DNA of 64,000 bases from Anaerolineaceae bacterium (lineage in GTDB: Bacteria > Chloroflexota > Anaerolineae > Anaerolineales > Anaerolineaceae). Below are positions 1-9,985 of this stretch, piece by piece; the first letter of the stretch is position 1, and each line of letters starts with the position of its first letter. The DNA lies in contig WOYY01000025.1 in assembly GCA_011620555.1 (NCBI GenBank), positions 35,843 through 99,842 of the forward strand. The letters run 5' to 3'. The notes beneath the pieces were generated by a model that was not told the origin of the DNA, did not search any database, and saw only the letters and a list, made by a program, of their open reading frames with translations. Position numbers and translations under genes: made by a program.

Positions 1-182
1 TGACCTGAGGTAATTCCAATGTCCCCCTGGGATAAGCCCTTTTCGCTTGCTATACTCAAAATAATCTGACAACTTAATTATTCTTTCAATCCTTAGTCGG
101 ACTCTACCAGCTGGATGCGCACGTCAAGAGCGCGTAAGCACGAGTGTCTGGCTTTTGTTTTTAACACTTACCCGGAGGATCT

Positions 183-298
183 ATGACGATATTAATCCCG
201 GATATAGAAACTTTATCGGTTGGTGCAGTAAAAAAGAGTTTAATTCAAACAGGTTACCTTGAACCATTTATATCTGAAAATGATAAACAGCATTCTTG
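183..298 (+). CDS. possible 38-aa small ORF (MTILIPDIETLSVGAVKKSLIQTGYLEPFISENDKQHS)
   Basis: ATG preceded by a ggagg Shine-Dalgarno-like sequence (cccggaggatctATG); short and no recognised family. Confidence 0.2.
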
Positions 299-412
299 AG
301 ACGGCTGTGGAAACATCCAAGTTCACAAAAAGAAAGAAAAAAAGAAAATATTTTAGGACGGGTAGCGGTTCAAGTTGAAGGGGGTTGAGAAAAGATACAT
401 TTAAAACCCTAT

Positions 413-430
413 CCAATATTTAAATATTGG
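413..430. repeat. perfect 18-bp palindrome CCAATATTTAAATATTGG
   Basis: read directly from the sequence. Confidence 0.7.
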
Positions 431-437
431 AAAGAGG

Positions 438-465
438 CGGGTGGGTTCCGCTTGTAACCCACCCG
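438..465. other. 10-bp stem hairpin CGGGTGGGTT-8 nt-AACCCACCCG
   Basis: perfect inverted repeat. Confidence 0.6.
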
Positions 466-582
466 GGATTTATCCTTTTGCTGCTTATCCTAAGCATAAA
501 AAAACCCGCTTCATAAGTTGTAGTTTTCTAACTCACCCCACCTTTGACCCATCCCCCATACACAAATCCCCATTCACCAACC

Positions 583-612
583 CAAAAACCGCCTTGCTCA
601 GGCGGTTTTGGG
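583..612 (-). terminator. intrinsic terminator downstream of tmRNA
   Basis: caaaaaccgcc-ttgctca-ggcggttttgg hairpin with A/T tract, just 3' of the minus-strand tmRNA. Confidence 0.7.
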
Positions 613-618
613 TTCTAG

Positions 619-1015
619 TGGAGATGGCGGGAATCGAACCCGCGTCCGAAAGATTCGACCCTCGAATATCTACGAGTGTAGTTGGCCTATTGAATCTCGC
701 TCCAGGTTAGCCAGCCAACGAGGCCGACCCTTTCGCCAGCCGTTAGGACCCGAAAGCCCTTCTTTCATGCATTTAACGGCATCCTGCATGGCATCCTGAC
801 TTTGTGTCGCCACACTCATGCCCGGCCAGGAAAACGGACGATGAGGGACGTGACCTCTTAGGAGATCAGAGCTCTTAGCTCACAGCTTAGGCTGCGAGGG
901 GGAGAGCCGCGTATTCAGTGCGATTGGCACTTAATGGGTGTACTGAGTTAACGAGGTCGGTACCTCTCGACTCGCAATCCGGGACCAGCCTCTCCCGTCG
1001 AAGCCAGTCATCCCC
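619..1015 (-). ncRNA. ssrA: transfer-messenger RNA (tmRNA)
   Basis: reverse complement begins GGGGATGACTGGCTTCGACGG and ends CGGACGCGGGTTCGATTCCCGCCATCTCCA; GGGGATG/CATCTCC acceptor stem; tag frame at 887-928 encodes ANRTEYAALPLAA followed by TAA. Confidence 0.95.
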
Positions 1016-1064
1016 GAATGGACTCGTATTATACACGAAAGCTGTTAACGCTGCATAAGAAAAA

Positions 1065-1088
1065 AGGCCGCTCCGGATGGGGCGGCCT
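1065..1088 (-). terminator. terminator hairpin after the first ABC operon
   Basis: AGGCCGC/GCGGCCT inverted repeat with an A-rich flank (T-rich on the minus strand). Confidence 0.6.
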
Positions 1089-1118
1089 CTGTCTTACTTG
1101 GGAACGCTACTGGTGAAA

Positions 1119-2477
1119 TTACTCAGCAGCAGGTTCGATCTGGGCCAACTGGTCGGCCAGAATGCCATTAGCGACCTCATTGAAGTCGGTCAAGGTGGTG
1201 GCAACGTCCAGGGTGGGATTATCAACAATGGCAGCCATCACGGCTTCGATTTCATCGCGGACGAAGTCATAGCCAGGAACGTTGGGTTCGGCAATACCAT
1301 ATTCGAGCATGTCGAATGCGGTGGCATAGGCCGGATTGGTAGCGAAGAAGTCGGTCATCTGATCAGCAACACTCGCCCGAGTCGGGAAGTACATGCTGGC
1401 CTTCGCCCAAGCAGCCTGCGGATCGGGACTGGTGTAGTATTTCAACCAAATCCAGGCAGCCAACTGGCGTTCGGGGGTGGACTTCGGAATGCTGACGCTG
1501 GCGCCGTAGATGTTCTGAACGGGATCGCCGGTATGCGGCAGGGCAGCCACAGACCAATTGAAGTTCGCGCCTTCAGCAACAGCGGTGTCATAGTAGGGCA
1601 GACCGGAGGATGAACCAACGGTGAAGAGCAGCTTGCCGGCGCCGAAATCGGTCTGGTCGCCGTAGGATTCGGTCACGAGTGTGGCACAACCATCGGCGAA
1701 GAGGCTCTGAACGAACTGCCAGGCTTCAATCGCAGCAGGATCATCGTAGGTGAACTGATTGTCATCAACACTGAAGACATTGCCACCGAAAGCGAAGGTC
1801 CAGGAAGCGAAGCGGGAAGCATCAATTGAAAGTTCATAACCAATGCTGCCTTCAGCAGTTGCGCCGCTGTAGGGGGTGGTAGCTGCTGCGCAGGCCATTT
1901 CCTTGAATTCTTCAGGAGTGGCGGGAGGAGCATCATAACCCAACTCGTTCAGCCAGTCCATGTTGTAGTAAAGAACTTCCATGGAGCGGTTTGGCGGCAG
2001 ACCCAAGCGGGCATTGCCAAAGGTCGGGTAAACGTCCTGAGCAAAGAAACCAGGGAAGAAATCATCCTGGTCTGCCTGGGGCATACCCCAGGTGGGGTCG
2101 TCAATAATCTCGTTCATGTCCCAAAGGGCATCAGCGAGTTGGTAGGTCGCGGCCTGGTTCTGATAGGCCACCACGACGTCCGGAACCTCAGGCGTATTGA
2201 GGATGGGGAGCATCTTGGTGAAGATATCACCATAACCGCCGGCGTATTCAGCCGTCAGCGTGATGCCGTATTCGTTGGTGGCGTTGAATTCATCAACAAC
2301 CTTCAACAATTCGGTCTCACGGTCGCCACTATGCTGATGCCAGAAGGTGATTTCAGTTGCAGGAACGACTTTTGACCAATCTACGGTGTCCGTTCCGCCA
2401 CCAGTCTGCTGGCAAGCAGCTAGAATCATTGCAGAGATGATGACCACTGCAAAGATCCAATAACTGTGCTTCTTCAT
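1119..2477 (-). CDS. carbohydrate ABC transporter extracellular solute-binding lipoprotein (family 1)
   Basis: signal peptide/lipobox (MILAAC), SBP-family features, adjacent MalF/MalG-type permeases. Confidence 0.9.
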   Translation of the reverse strand: MKKHSYWIFAVVIISAMILAACQQTGGGTDTVDWSKVVPATEITFWHQHSGDRETELLKVVDEFNATNEYGITLTAEYAGGYGDIFTKMLPILNTPEVPDVVVAYQNQAATYQLADALWDMNEIIDDPTWGMPQADQDDFFPGFFAQDVYPTFGNARLGLPPNRSMEVLYYNMDWLNELGYDAPPATPEEFKEMACAAATTPYSGATAEGSIGYELSIDASRFASWTFAFGGNVFSVDDNQFTYDDPAAIEAWQFVQSLFADGCATLVTESYGDQTDFGAGKLLFTVGSSSGLPYYDTAVAEGANFNWSVAALPHTGDPVQNIYGASVSIPKSTPERQLAAWIWLKYYTSPDPQAAWAKASMYFPTRASVADQMTDFFATNPAYATAFDMLEYGIAEPNVPGYDFVRDEIEAVMAAIVDNPTLDVATTLTDFNEVANGILADQLAQIEPAAE

Positions 2478-2581
2478 ATCTTATGCCTCCGTTAATAGGA
2501 TTGAATAGAGAGAAATTTGATAAACGCGGCCAAAATCAGCCCCGTGATATCTATGTGAGTAAATAGGCATCAGGACAGAAA

Positions 2582-3472
2582 TTATCCTTTCAAACCTGTT
2601 GTTGCAATTCCTTCGGTGAATTGCTTCTGAGTGATGAAATAAATGACCAAAATCGGGAGCAGCGAAATCACCGCGCCCGCCATCAACAAGTGAGTCTGCG
2701 GGCCTGCTTCCTGAACAAAGGTCCACAGGCCGACCATCATCGGGCGCCAGGTGTCATTTGTGGTGACCAGCAGCGGCCAGGTAAAAGCGTTCCAGGAAGC
2801 CGTAAACCCAAAGAGGAGCACAGTCATAATGGGCGCCTTGCTGATCGGCAGAACAATCTGAACCAGAAAGCGGGTGTGATCACAGCCATCAATCCTGGCC
2901 GCATCCCAAAGGTCCTTGGGCACCTGAGAAAAAAACTGTTTGAGGAGGAAGATGCTGAAAGCATTGGCGATGAAAGGGACGGTCAAAGCCCAATAGGTGT
3001 TCAGCCAGGTGCCTCCCGGAAGCGGAACGATTGCGCCGCGGATCATCAGGAAGTTTGGGATCCAGGTGACCGATTCGGGCATCATCATCGTCGCCAGGAA
3101 CAAACCGAAAATCAGGTCACGCCCTTTGAATTCTATCCGGCCAAAAGCGTAACCGGCTAAAATTGAGGTCACCAGCAAACCCGCCAGGGTGCCGACTGTA
3201 ACGAGGACGCTGTTGATGAAATACTCCCCAAATTTTGCCGTGCTCCAGGCTTGCACAAAATTTTGAAATTGGGGAACCCTGGGAACAAGCTGGCGGTTGA
3301 TCGTTTCACCCAGAGACATCAGGGAGGTTGAAATCATCCAAAAGAAGGGGAAAATAGCGACCAAAGCGCCAAAGATCAAGACGATATAAATCAGTATTCG
3401 ACCAATAATCCTTCCGGCCTGACCTTTATGGCTGACGGAACGAGTCGAGACTGAACCAGAAAGGTTAGCCAT
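2582..3472 (-). CDS. carbohydrate ABC transporter permease, MalG-like
   Basis: EAA loop 'DLWDAARIDGCDHTRFLVQIVLPISKA'; multiple TM segments. Confidence 0.9.
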   Translation of the reverse strand: MANLSGSVSTRSVSHKGQAGRIIGRILIYIVLIFGALVAIFPFFWMISTSLMSLGETINRQLVPRVPQFQNFVQAWSTAKFGEYFINSVLVTVGTLAGLLVTSILAGYAFGRIEFKGRDLIFGLFLATMMMPESVTWIPNFLMIRGAIVPLPGGTWLNTYWALTVPFIANAFSIFLLKQFFSQVPKDLWDAARIDGCDHTRFLVQIVLPISKAPIMTVLLFGFTASWNAFTWPLLVTTNDTWRPMMVGLWTFVQEAGPQTHLLMAGAVISLLPILVIYFITQKQFTEGIATTGLKG

Positions 3473-4634
3473 AGAAAACCCTCTCTCCCATGATCTTGTT
3501 CTGCACGAGGGTCAATCCCAGGATCACGAGGAACAGGACAATCGCCTGAGACGTTGCAACGCCATACATATTTGCTTTATAGAATGAATCAAAGATCCGG
3601 ATGCTTGCAGTAATCACCGAATCCTGAGCAGAGGGCACCCGAAGCACATAGATATGATTGAAAGCCTTGAAGGTGCCGATGAATGCCACTAGGGAAAGGT
3701 AAAAAGTGACAGGTGAAAGCAGGGGCATGGTGATATAACGGAACATGTGGAACCGGTTTGCCCCGTCAATCTCAGCCGCTTCATACACTTCCTGCGGAAT
3801 GTTGCCGAGGCCCGCCAGGAAAATGACCGCATTGTAACCCACATAGGTCCAAATGCCAAAAAGTATGATCGTAACCAGCGCCAGACTGGGGCCTGCCAGG
3901 AAGCCCTGCAGGTTCAAACCGAGCAATTCGGATACCGGGTTGGGTTCAAACCGCCACTTCAAGGGGTCCATACCGAAAAAACCCACCACCATATTGGCGA
4001 TGGATGTCTCTCTTGAACTGAAAATGATCTGGAAAACCACAGCGGTGGAAACAGTGGGCGTGATGTAGGGTAAAAAGTAGATCATTCGGAAGATCTCTTT
4101 GCCCTTGATATTCTGGAAGAGAATATAGGCCAGGACCATCCCCAGGATGATCTCGAGGGGGACAGTCCCCAGAGCATAGTAAAGCGTGATAATCAAAGAA
4201 TTGAGAAAGTTCGAGTTTCCTGCGGCGATCATCCGTCCCCAGCCCGAAGTCAGCACGAATCCGCCAGCGATCAGGATCACAGACGCAAGCAGCCGGGCCG
4301 GAAAGCCGCCGGCCTTGACCGACCGAAAGGCTTTATTCCAAACATTGTAAGCTAGGACAAACAGCCCGATCCCGGCCAAGAACATCAGAAAACCGGTGAG
4401 ATCTCCAAAGATGTCAAAATAATGTCCCAGTCCCACAAAGCTGCCGCGTCGAACGCGCCAGTTGAACATGCTCATGTAGAAAGAATATACGATGGGAAAA
4501 AGACCAAACAGGAAAATAATGATAAATGCCGGCAGGATGTATAGGAATCCAGTTCTTTGCTCCCGCTGCTTCAGCCACTTAATGCCTCGCTGCGGTTTCG
4601 TGGACTCCCCCAGCGGTGACGTTGTTCTTGCCAA
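3465..4634 (-). CDS. carbohydrate ABC transporter permease, MalF-like
   Basis: EAA loop 'EVYEAAEIDGANRFHMFRYITMPLLSP'; overlaps the next permease by 8 nt. Confidence 0.9.
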   Translation of the reverse strand: MARTTSPLGESTKPQRGIKWLKQREQRTGFLYILPAFIIIFLFGLFPIVYSFYMSMFNWRVRRGSFVGLGHYFDIFGDLTGFLMFLAGIGLFVLAYNVWNKAFRSVKAGGFPARLLASVILIAGGFVLTSGWGRMIAAGNSNFLNSLIITLYYALGTVPLEIILGMVLAYILFQNIKGKEIFRMIYFLPYITPTVSTAVVFQIIFSSRETSIANMVVGFFGMDPLKWRFEPNPVSELLGLNLQGFLAGPSLALVTIILFGIWTYVGYNAVIFLAGLGNIPQEVYEAAEIDGANRFHMFRYITMPLLSPVTFYLSLVAFIGTFKAFNHIYVLRVPSAQDSVITASIRIFDSFYKANMYGVATSQAIVLFLVILGLTLVQNKIMGERVFYG

Positions 4635-4690
4635 GTTCTTCTCCTAGGAAAACCATTAAGATGTTTCAGGGACTTCGCAACTACCCCTTT

Positions 4691-4732
4691 ATTATAAACA
4701 AGGAATCATTCAATGGCAAAGGTTTCCGAAAC
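4691..4732 (-). promoter_or_regulatory. sigma70-like promoter with near-palindromic operator-like site
   Basis: minus strand TTGCCA-17-TATAAT (4714-4719 / 4691-4696); GTTTCCGAAAC at 4722-4732 abuts the -35 box. Confidence 0.55.
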
Positions 4733-4748
4733 ATTTAAGATATATTAA

Positions 4749-5807
4749 TCACTCTTTAACCCCGGACACATACCCGAGAATGGTCGTCGGATATTCGTCC
4801 GTTACCATCAGAAAGCCCTCTCCCATCCGCACCAAACCCTCCCAATTGAACGATTCTTCGCTATCCAATTGAAGGTAAATGGGCGCAACGTCTAATAAAA
4901 CGATGCCGCTTGCTGTGACCTGCATCTCAACAATTCGCTCAACCTGCTCCGCGGTCTGGTGGGTTTGGCCGATGCCATAGCTCAGAGCAATCTGGTCATC
5001 ACCAGACTTGAGCTTGGTGTCGCCCGGGTAAAAATAATTGAACGCCCAAAAAGAGCCATCTTCAGCCGCTGCCGCCGCGTCCGTCACCCGGTATTCAATG
5101 CTCGGGAATTCAACCGTGCCCAGGGGAGTCAGGTCCAGATCGAAGACATGGGCAAGCGGCTCGGGGTTCACATGGATGCCGTTAGCTTCATAAAAAGTAT
5201 AAACTTTTTCCCCGAAGATCACGATCGTCTCGTCCGTCAGATTGCTCAGGTCCGCTTGAGGCGGGATTTCCTGCCGCGATTCGGGATCCAGCACGATTTT
5301 AGAGCAGTCCTCCGAGACTGCGCCCCTTAAGATGTAGCCCAGCATGCCGCCGGACTGCCGGGTTTCCACCGTGACGTAAACCACATCCTGATCGAAAGCG
5401 ATCGCCTCAAAACCTTCGAAGCCGCTCAAGGCCTTCGGCAGACCGGCCGTGTCAAACACAATCTGTTCAGGGTTGATGGGCGCCGCTGACACGCCGTCCA
5501 AATAAGCGCTGAGGGTGGCCTTGTCAATCGAAAACACCCTGCCCACCCCATCCACCTGGAACTGGTCGGGGAATTGGGGCAGCAGGATCAGCTGATCCCC
5601 GCACCAGGCCATCCCTGAGACCTCCGCCTGCGAGAATGCCACCGGGCCTGAGAGTGCAATCTGGGTGACGGGCTGTTCGGCAATCGTGGCAAGACTAACA
5701 GCTTCCGGCGTCTGACCGACCTGGCAGCCGGAAAGTAACATCAGTCCAATGGCGCCAATCAACAAGATAGAAAAGTTTTTGTTTTTCATCATGACCCTGA
5801 CTCTCAT
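4749..5807 (-). CDS. hypothetical secreted lipoprotein, possibly beta-propeller-like
   Basis: lipobox LLSGC; no confident family. Confidence 0.6.
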   Translation of the reverse strand: MRVRVMMKNKNFSILLIGAIGLMLLSGCQVGQTPEAVSLATIAEQPVTQIALSGPVAFSQAEVSGMAWCGDQLILLPQFPDQFQVDGVGRVFSIDKATLSAYLDGVSAAPINPEQIVFDTAGLPKALSGFEGFEAIAFDQDVVYVTVETRQSGGMLGYILRGAVSEDCSKIVLDPESRQEIPPQADLSNLTDETIVIFGEKVYTFYEANGIHVNPEPLAHVFDLDLTPLGTVEFPSIEYRVTDAAAAAEDGSFWAFNYFYPGDTKLKSGDDQIALSYGIGQTHQTAEQVERIVEMQVTASGIVLLDVAPIYLQLDSEESFNWEGLVRMGEGFLMVTDEYPTTILGYVSGVKE

Positions 5808-5838
5808 TCTCGGCTTTTAGCCAAATGACTCACAGGCC

Positions 5839-7737
5839 TCAATTCAAGTCAAATACGGCTGTGACCGGGTCATGGTCGCTGAAGCGGCTTTGATAGTCAA
5901 ATTCGCTGTTGATATGCAGGACATCGTATTCAACCAGCTTCTCCAGCATCTGCGCGCTGACCAGGATCTGGTCCAGGGTTTGGCTGTTGCCGTCATAGAT
6001 GTAGGAATACTGCTCCTCAACGGGCAGCATATTGACCAGGTCGGTCAGAATATCACCCTGCAGCAGCTCAAGCGGGGCAGAAAACTGGAAATCGTTCAGG
6101 TCGCCCATCACGACGATGTTCGCCTCGGGGTCCACAGCCAGCATCTCTGCCACGAAGTCATGCACAACCTGGGCCTGGAGCAGGCGCTGGGTTTCTGAAG
6201 TCAGCACCGGCGGCTGTTCATCGCCAAACAAAGCCGAATCGCCGCCCTTGGAATTGAAGTGATTATTGATCACATAGAGCGTCTGGCCATTGACCTCCAA
6301 GGTCACCACCAGGGGCTTGCGGCTGTCGCCAAAGGCTGCATTGGTCGGATCAATCCGGCCGGGGTTGAGCGAAAGAGCCAGTTCCCCATCCACATCCAAA
6401 ACCTCGGTAGCCGTCCGCGCGTCGCCTTCCACACCCTCTGCCAGAATGATCCCCCGGTCCAGGCGGTAGATAAAGCCCACCCGGATATTCCCGCCCGGCA
6501 CGCCGCCATCCCGATTGAGTTCGGGGTCAATATCCACAAAGCCATATTCGGGGCCGCCCACGGCCAGAATGGCGTCAATAATGGCTTGATAGGTGCCGTC
6601 CGCTGAAAGCGACTGGGTGCTGGTACTGCCATCCTCATCCTGAATTTCCTGAAAGCCAATGATGTCGGGTGAAGCCATCCGATTGACGATCTGGTCGGCC
6701 AGGACCTCCGCCCGGCCCGGGTCCTTGCCGGACATATTCAGGATGTTGTAATCCGCGATCCGGATCTGCCCCGCGCCGACCGGAGCCAGCGGGCCTTCCG
6801 GTGCCAGTCCGGCCGAAGTGAAGCTCACCTTTTGGGTCGCCTGCAGTTTGTAATTGCCATAGGTGTAATCCAGCACGCCGACAATCGGGCCGTCCGCCCT
6901 GTCGCCCGTGGTCACAAAGGGGATCTGCCGCATGCCATCATCGAGGATGATGCGCTCGGGGTTGAAATCATCCGCCTGGATGACCAGGCCGCCCCGCGGC
7001 GTCATCACGCCGGCATGGGCGCCGTTATCGCCCACTACCGCGATCTCCTTATATTGGCTGGTCCCTGAAACCGCGACCGCGTCGTCCACCTGGACGCGCA
7101 TCCCTTCGAGACTCTCATAAAAGTCAATCCCGTCATTCTCAGGGTCAAAGACATTCGATTGGCTGATCGAGCCATCAGCGTCATCTTCAATGACCTCCGA
7201 AGGCGGCATCCGCCCGCCCTCGCCGATGATAACCGGCTCAGGGAGTTCGTTCTCACTTGAGAGCACTTCGATGTAGGGATTTTCCAGTTGGGTGATGGTC
7301 AGTGAGGTGGACCCCACACCGCCCGGGTTCATTTCTTCCACCACAGCGTTGATCAGCACTTCATCCCCGGCCTTCACGCCGGGAACAAGCGATTTATAAA
7401 CAAATATGCCTTCCGAGGTCGCCGGGTCATCATCCGGATTAGGATCTTGCATATAGAAACCATCCGCCCGAATGGCGGTCACGATCCCGTGGACGTTATA
7501 GACCGGGTGGTTCTTCAAAGGGGAGAAATGCCCGGCCCCCTGAATTTCGCTGATCTTCTCCCCTTCCGGCAGCGGCGTGGCTGGGGTCAGCCCAGCGCAA
7601 CCGGCAAGGATCAAAACCGGAAGGATAAGAACGCTGAGGATTCTGGGCAATTTGGTCATGAATTCCATTCCTTCTGCTGCAATTGACTCATTTTCTGTGG
7701 TGGTGGTTTTTAGTTCAATGCGTCCATTATATCCCAT
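5839..7737 (-). CDS. secreted endonuclease/exonuclease/phosphatase (EEP) family lipoprotein; true start probably near 7660
   Basis: lipobox LILAGC after MTKLPRILSVLILPV; EEP motifs DYNILNMSG, IIGFQEIQDED, VINNHFNSKGGDS, VVMGDLNDF, SDHDPV. Confidence 0.85.
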   Translation of the reverse strand: MGYNGRIELKTTTTENESIAAEGMEFMTKLPRILSVLILPVLILAGCAGLTPATPLPEGEKISEIQGAGHFSPLKNHPVYNVHGIVTAIRADGFYMQDPNPDDDPATSEGIFVYKSLVPGVKAGDEVLINAVVEEMNPGGVGSTSLTITQLENPYIEVLSSENELPEPVIIGEGGRMPPSEVIEDDADGSISQSNVFDPENDGIDFYESLEGMRVQVDDAVAVSGTSQYKEIAVVGDNGAHAGVMTPRGGLVIQADDFNPERIILDDGMRQIPFVTTGDRADGPIVGVLDYTYGNYKLQATQKVSFTSAGLAPEGPLAPVGAGQIRIADYNILNMSGKDPGRAEVLADQIVNRMASPDIIGFQEIQDEDGSTSTQSLSADGTYQAIIDAILAVGGPEYGFVDIDPELNRDGGVPGGNIRVGFIYRLDRGIILAEGVEGDARTATEVLDVDGELALSLNPGRIDPTNAAFGDSRKPLVVTLEVNGQTLYVINNHFNSKGGDSALFGDEQPPVLTSETQRLLQAQVVHDFVAEMLAVDPEANIVVMGDLNDFQFSAPLELLQGDILTDLVNMLPVEEQYSYIYDGNSQTLDQILVSAQMLEKLVEYDVLHINSEFDYQSRFSDHDPVTAVFDLN

Positions 7738-7808
7738 CCAAAACCAGGGAGCTTGCCCGCCCCTGAATTTCAGGCCCAGGCCCCGGAGATTTGCAGTAAA
7801 ATGGAGAT

Positions 7809-8510
7809 ATGGAGCTACGGATTGCAGTTGCGAAGATCAATAACGCTTTTTCGGCCAAAAGCGGTGATACCGTCGAGATCATCGAGCGGCCCAATGGCGG
7901 GCTTTCGGCCGTCCTGGCCGATGGCCAGATCAACGGCCAAAGCAACAAGGGCATCTCCACCATGGTCGGTCACCGCGTGATTGGCAACATCAGCGAAGGC
8001 GTGCGGGATGGCTCCGCTATCCGGGCCGTTTCCAGCCGGATCTACGCCGAACACAACGGGCATGTCCAGGCGGACCTGATCGTGATCAGTGCCGACATGC
8101 AATCCAACACGATCCTGGTTTCCAAGAATTCGCCCGTCCCGGTCTTCGTCGTCAGCGAAGATAAGGTGGACTGCCTCACAACGGAAAGCGAACCGATCGG
8201 CCTGCGCGCGGATAGTACGCCCGCCATCGTGGAACTGCCGATCCATCCCGGCCTGGTCGTGGTCGCCTTTTCCGATGGCATCTACCACGCCGGCCAGCAG
8301 TCCCAGCTCAGCTTTGAAATCTCAACCGCCCTCGAATCCTTCCTGGAGGAACAGGAACCCACAGCTCAGGAAATCGCCGATTTTCTGCTCAATCAGGCCA
8401 TCCGCATGGATAACAACCGGCCGCAGGATGATATGAGCGTGGTCGTGATGGCCGTTTCCTACCAATCCCCGGACCAGATCCGGCGGATGAATGTGACCAT
8501 GACGCTTTAA
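7809..8510 (+). CDS. SpoIIE/PP2C-type protein phosphatase-like
   Basis: LADGQINGQSNKGISTMVGHRVI and VVAFSDGIYHAG, DDMSVVVM motifs. Confidence 0.75.
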   Translation: MELRIAVAKINNAFSAKSGDTVEIIERPNGGLSAVLADGQINGQSNKGISTMVGHRVIGNISEGVRDGSAIRAVSSRIYAEHNGHVQADLIVISADMQSNTILVSKNSPVPVFVVSEDKVDCLTTESEPIGLRADSTPAIVELPIHPGLVVVAFSDGIYHAGQQSQLSFEISTALESFLEEQEPTAQEIADFLLNQAIRMDNNRPQDDMSVVVMAVSYQSPDQIRRMNVTMTL

Positions 8511-8608
8511 CATTTTTCCTGTCCCAATTTCCCAATTTCAAATCAAGTTACGATAAAATAATCTCAGCGTCAAATGACGCGCTCTCACCATCACCTTAGG
8601 AGGAACCT

Positions 8609-9643
8609 ATGCGTCAGAAGGTCGTGCTTGTCACCGGTGCGAACGGTGAAATTGGGCATGGACTGATCCGTTATCTCGCGGAAAACACCGAAGCCAATAT
8701 CGTCGCGCTGGATGTCGTCCCTTTGGACAAATCCCTGCGTGACCTTTGCAGCAGTTATATTGTTGGGGATATCCTCGACCAGATGCTGCTTGGCCGGCTG
8801 GTCGTCGAACATGAAATCGCCACCATCTTCCATCTGGCCTCCATCCTTTCCACCAAAGCCGAATACAACCCTGAAACAGCTCACCGGATCAATGTGGAAG
8901 GGACTTTGAACCTTCTGCGGCTGGCCGTGGAACAATCCCAATGGCAGGGAACGCCGGTCAAATTCATCTATCCCAGCTCCATCGCGGCCTTCGGCATCCC
9001 CACACTCGCTGAAAAGATGAAAGCCGGGCCGGCGAAAGAAGACGAGTGGCACCACCCCACAACGATGTACGGCTGCAACAAGCTCTACTGTGAGAACCTG
9101 GGGCACTACTACGGGGCTTTTTACCGCCAACTGGCCGCGGACTGCGGCACGGCGGAGACCATCGATTTCCGCTCGATCCGCTTCCCCGGACTGATCAGCG
9201 CGGAAACGATCCCCACCGGCGGCACCAGCGACTACGGGCCGGAGATGCTGCACGCCGCGGCCCAAGGCGAACCCTATGCCTGCTTCGTCCGGCCGGACAC
9301 CAAAATCCCCTTCATGGTCATGCCGGATGCTATCAAGGCCCTGGTGAGGCTGGCGGACGCCCCCCGCGAACGCATCTCGCAGATCGTCTATAATGTGACC
9401 TCTTTCTCGCTCTCCGCTCAGGATATTCACGACATCGTGATGAAAGCCTTCCCGGAGGCTCAGATTGACTTTGAAGTTGATGCCTGCCGGCAGAAGATCG
9501 TGGACACCTGGCCGGAAGAGATCGATGATTCCGCCGCCCGGCGGGATTGGGACTGGCAGCCGGACTATGACTGCGACCGGGCCTTCAACGAATACCTGAT
9601 CCCGGCGATCAGAAGCCGCTATCAGAAAGTGGAAATGAAATAA
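8609..9643 (+). CDS. NAD-dependent epimerase/dehydratase (extended SDR)
   Basis: VTGANGEIG Rossmann motif, YGCNK active-site motif. Confidence 0.85.
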   Translation: MRQKVVLVTGANGEIGHGLIRYLAENTEANIVALDVVPLDKSLRDLCSSYIVGDILDQMLLGRLVVEHEIATIFHLASILSTKAEYNPETAHRINVEGTLNLLRLAVEQSQWQGTPVKFIYPSSIAAFGIPTLAEKMKAGPAKEDEWHHPTTMYGCNKLYCENLGHYYGAFYRQLAADCGTAETIDFRSIRFPGLISAETIPTGGTSDYGPEMLHAAAQGEPYACFVRPDTKIPFMVMPDAIKALVRLADAPRERISQIVYNVTSFSLSAQDIHDIVMKAFPEAQIDFEVDACRQKIVDTWPEEIDDSAARRDWDWQPDYDCDRAFNEYLIPAIRSRYQKVEMK

Positions 9644-9760
9644 GCCCAGGAACTAAAAACCGGTGGTCACACTCCGGTTTTTAATTGCTCAAATTGACCA
9701 GCCCCAACGGTTGCGATAAAATGGAACAATTAGTCCCATTTTAGCAAGGTATGGGTTTGC

Positions 9761-9985
9761 ATGCCGATCTACGAATACCGCTGTCTGGATTGCCAAGGCG
9801 CCTTTGAACTGATCCGCCCCATCAAAGAAGCTGATGCCCATCCCACCTGCCCATTCTGCCAGGGGACGAACGTCAAACGCCAACTGTCGCTGTTCAACGC
9901 CTCCAGTGGTGGCCAATCCATCACTTCCGGCGGCGGATGCAGCGGCTGCTCTGGCGGCTCATGCAAGGCCTGTGGAGGTCAATAA
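9761..9985 (+). CDS. FmdB-family zinc-ribbon protein
   Basis: MPIYEYRCLDC...CPFC with Gly/Cys-rich tail. Confidence 0.9.
   Translation: MPIYEYRCLDCQGAFELIRPIKEADAHPTCPFCQGTNVKRQLSLFNASSGGQSITSGGGCSGCSGGSCKACGGQ

Noticed and set aside
441-799. ORFs 441..710 and 608..799
   Set aside because: They run into the terminator and 3' part of the minus-strand tmRNA, so the translations are by-products.
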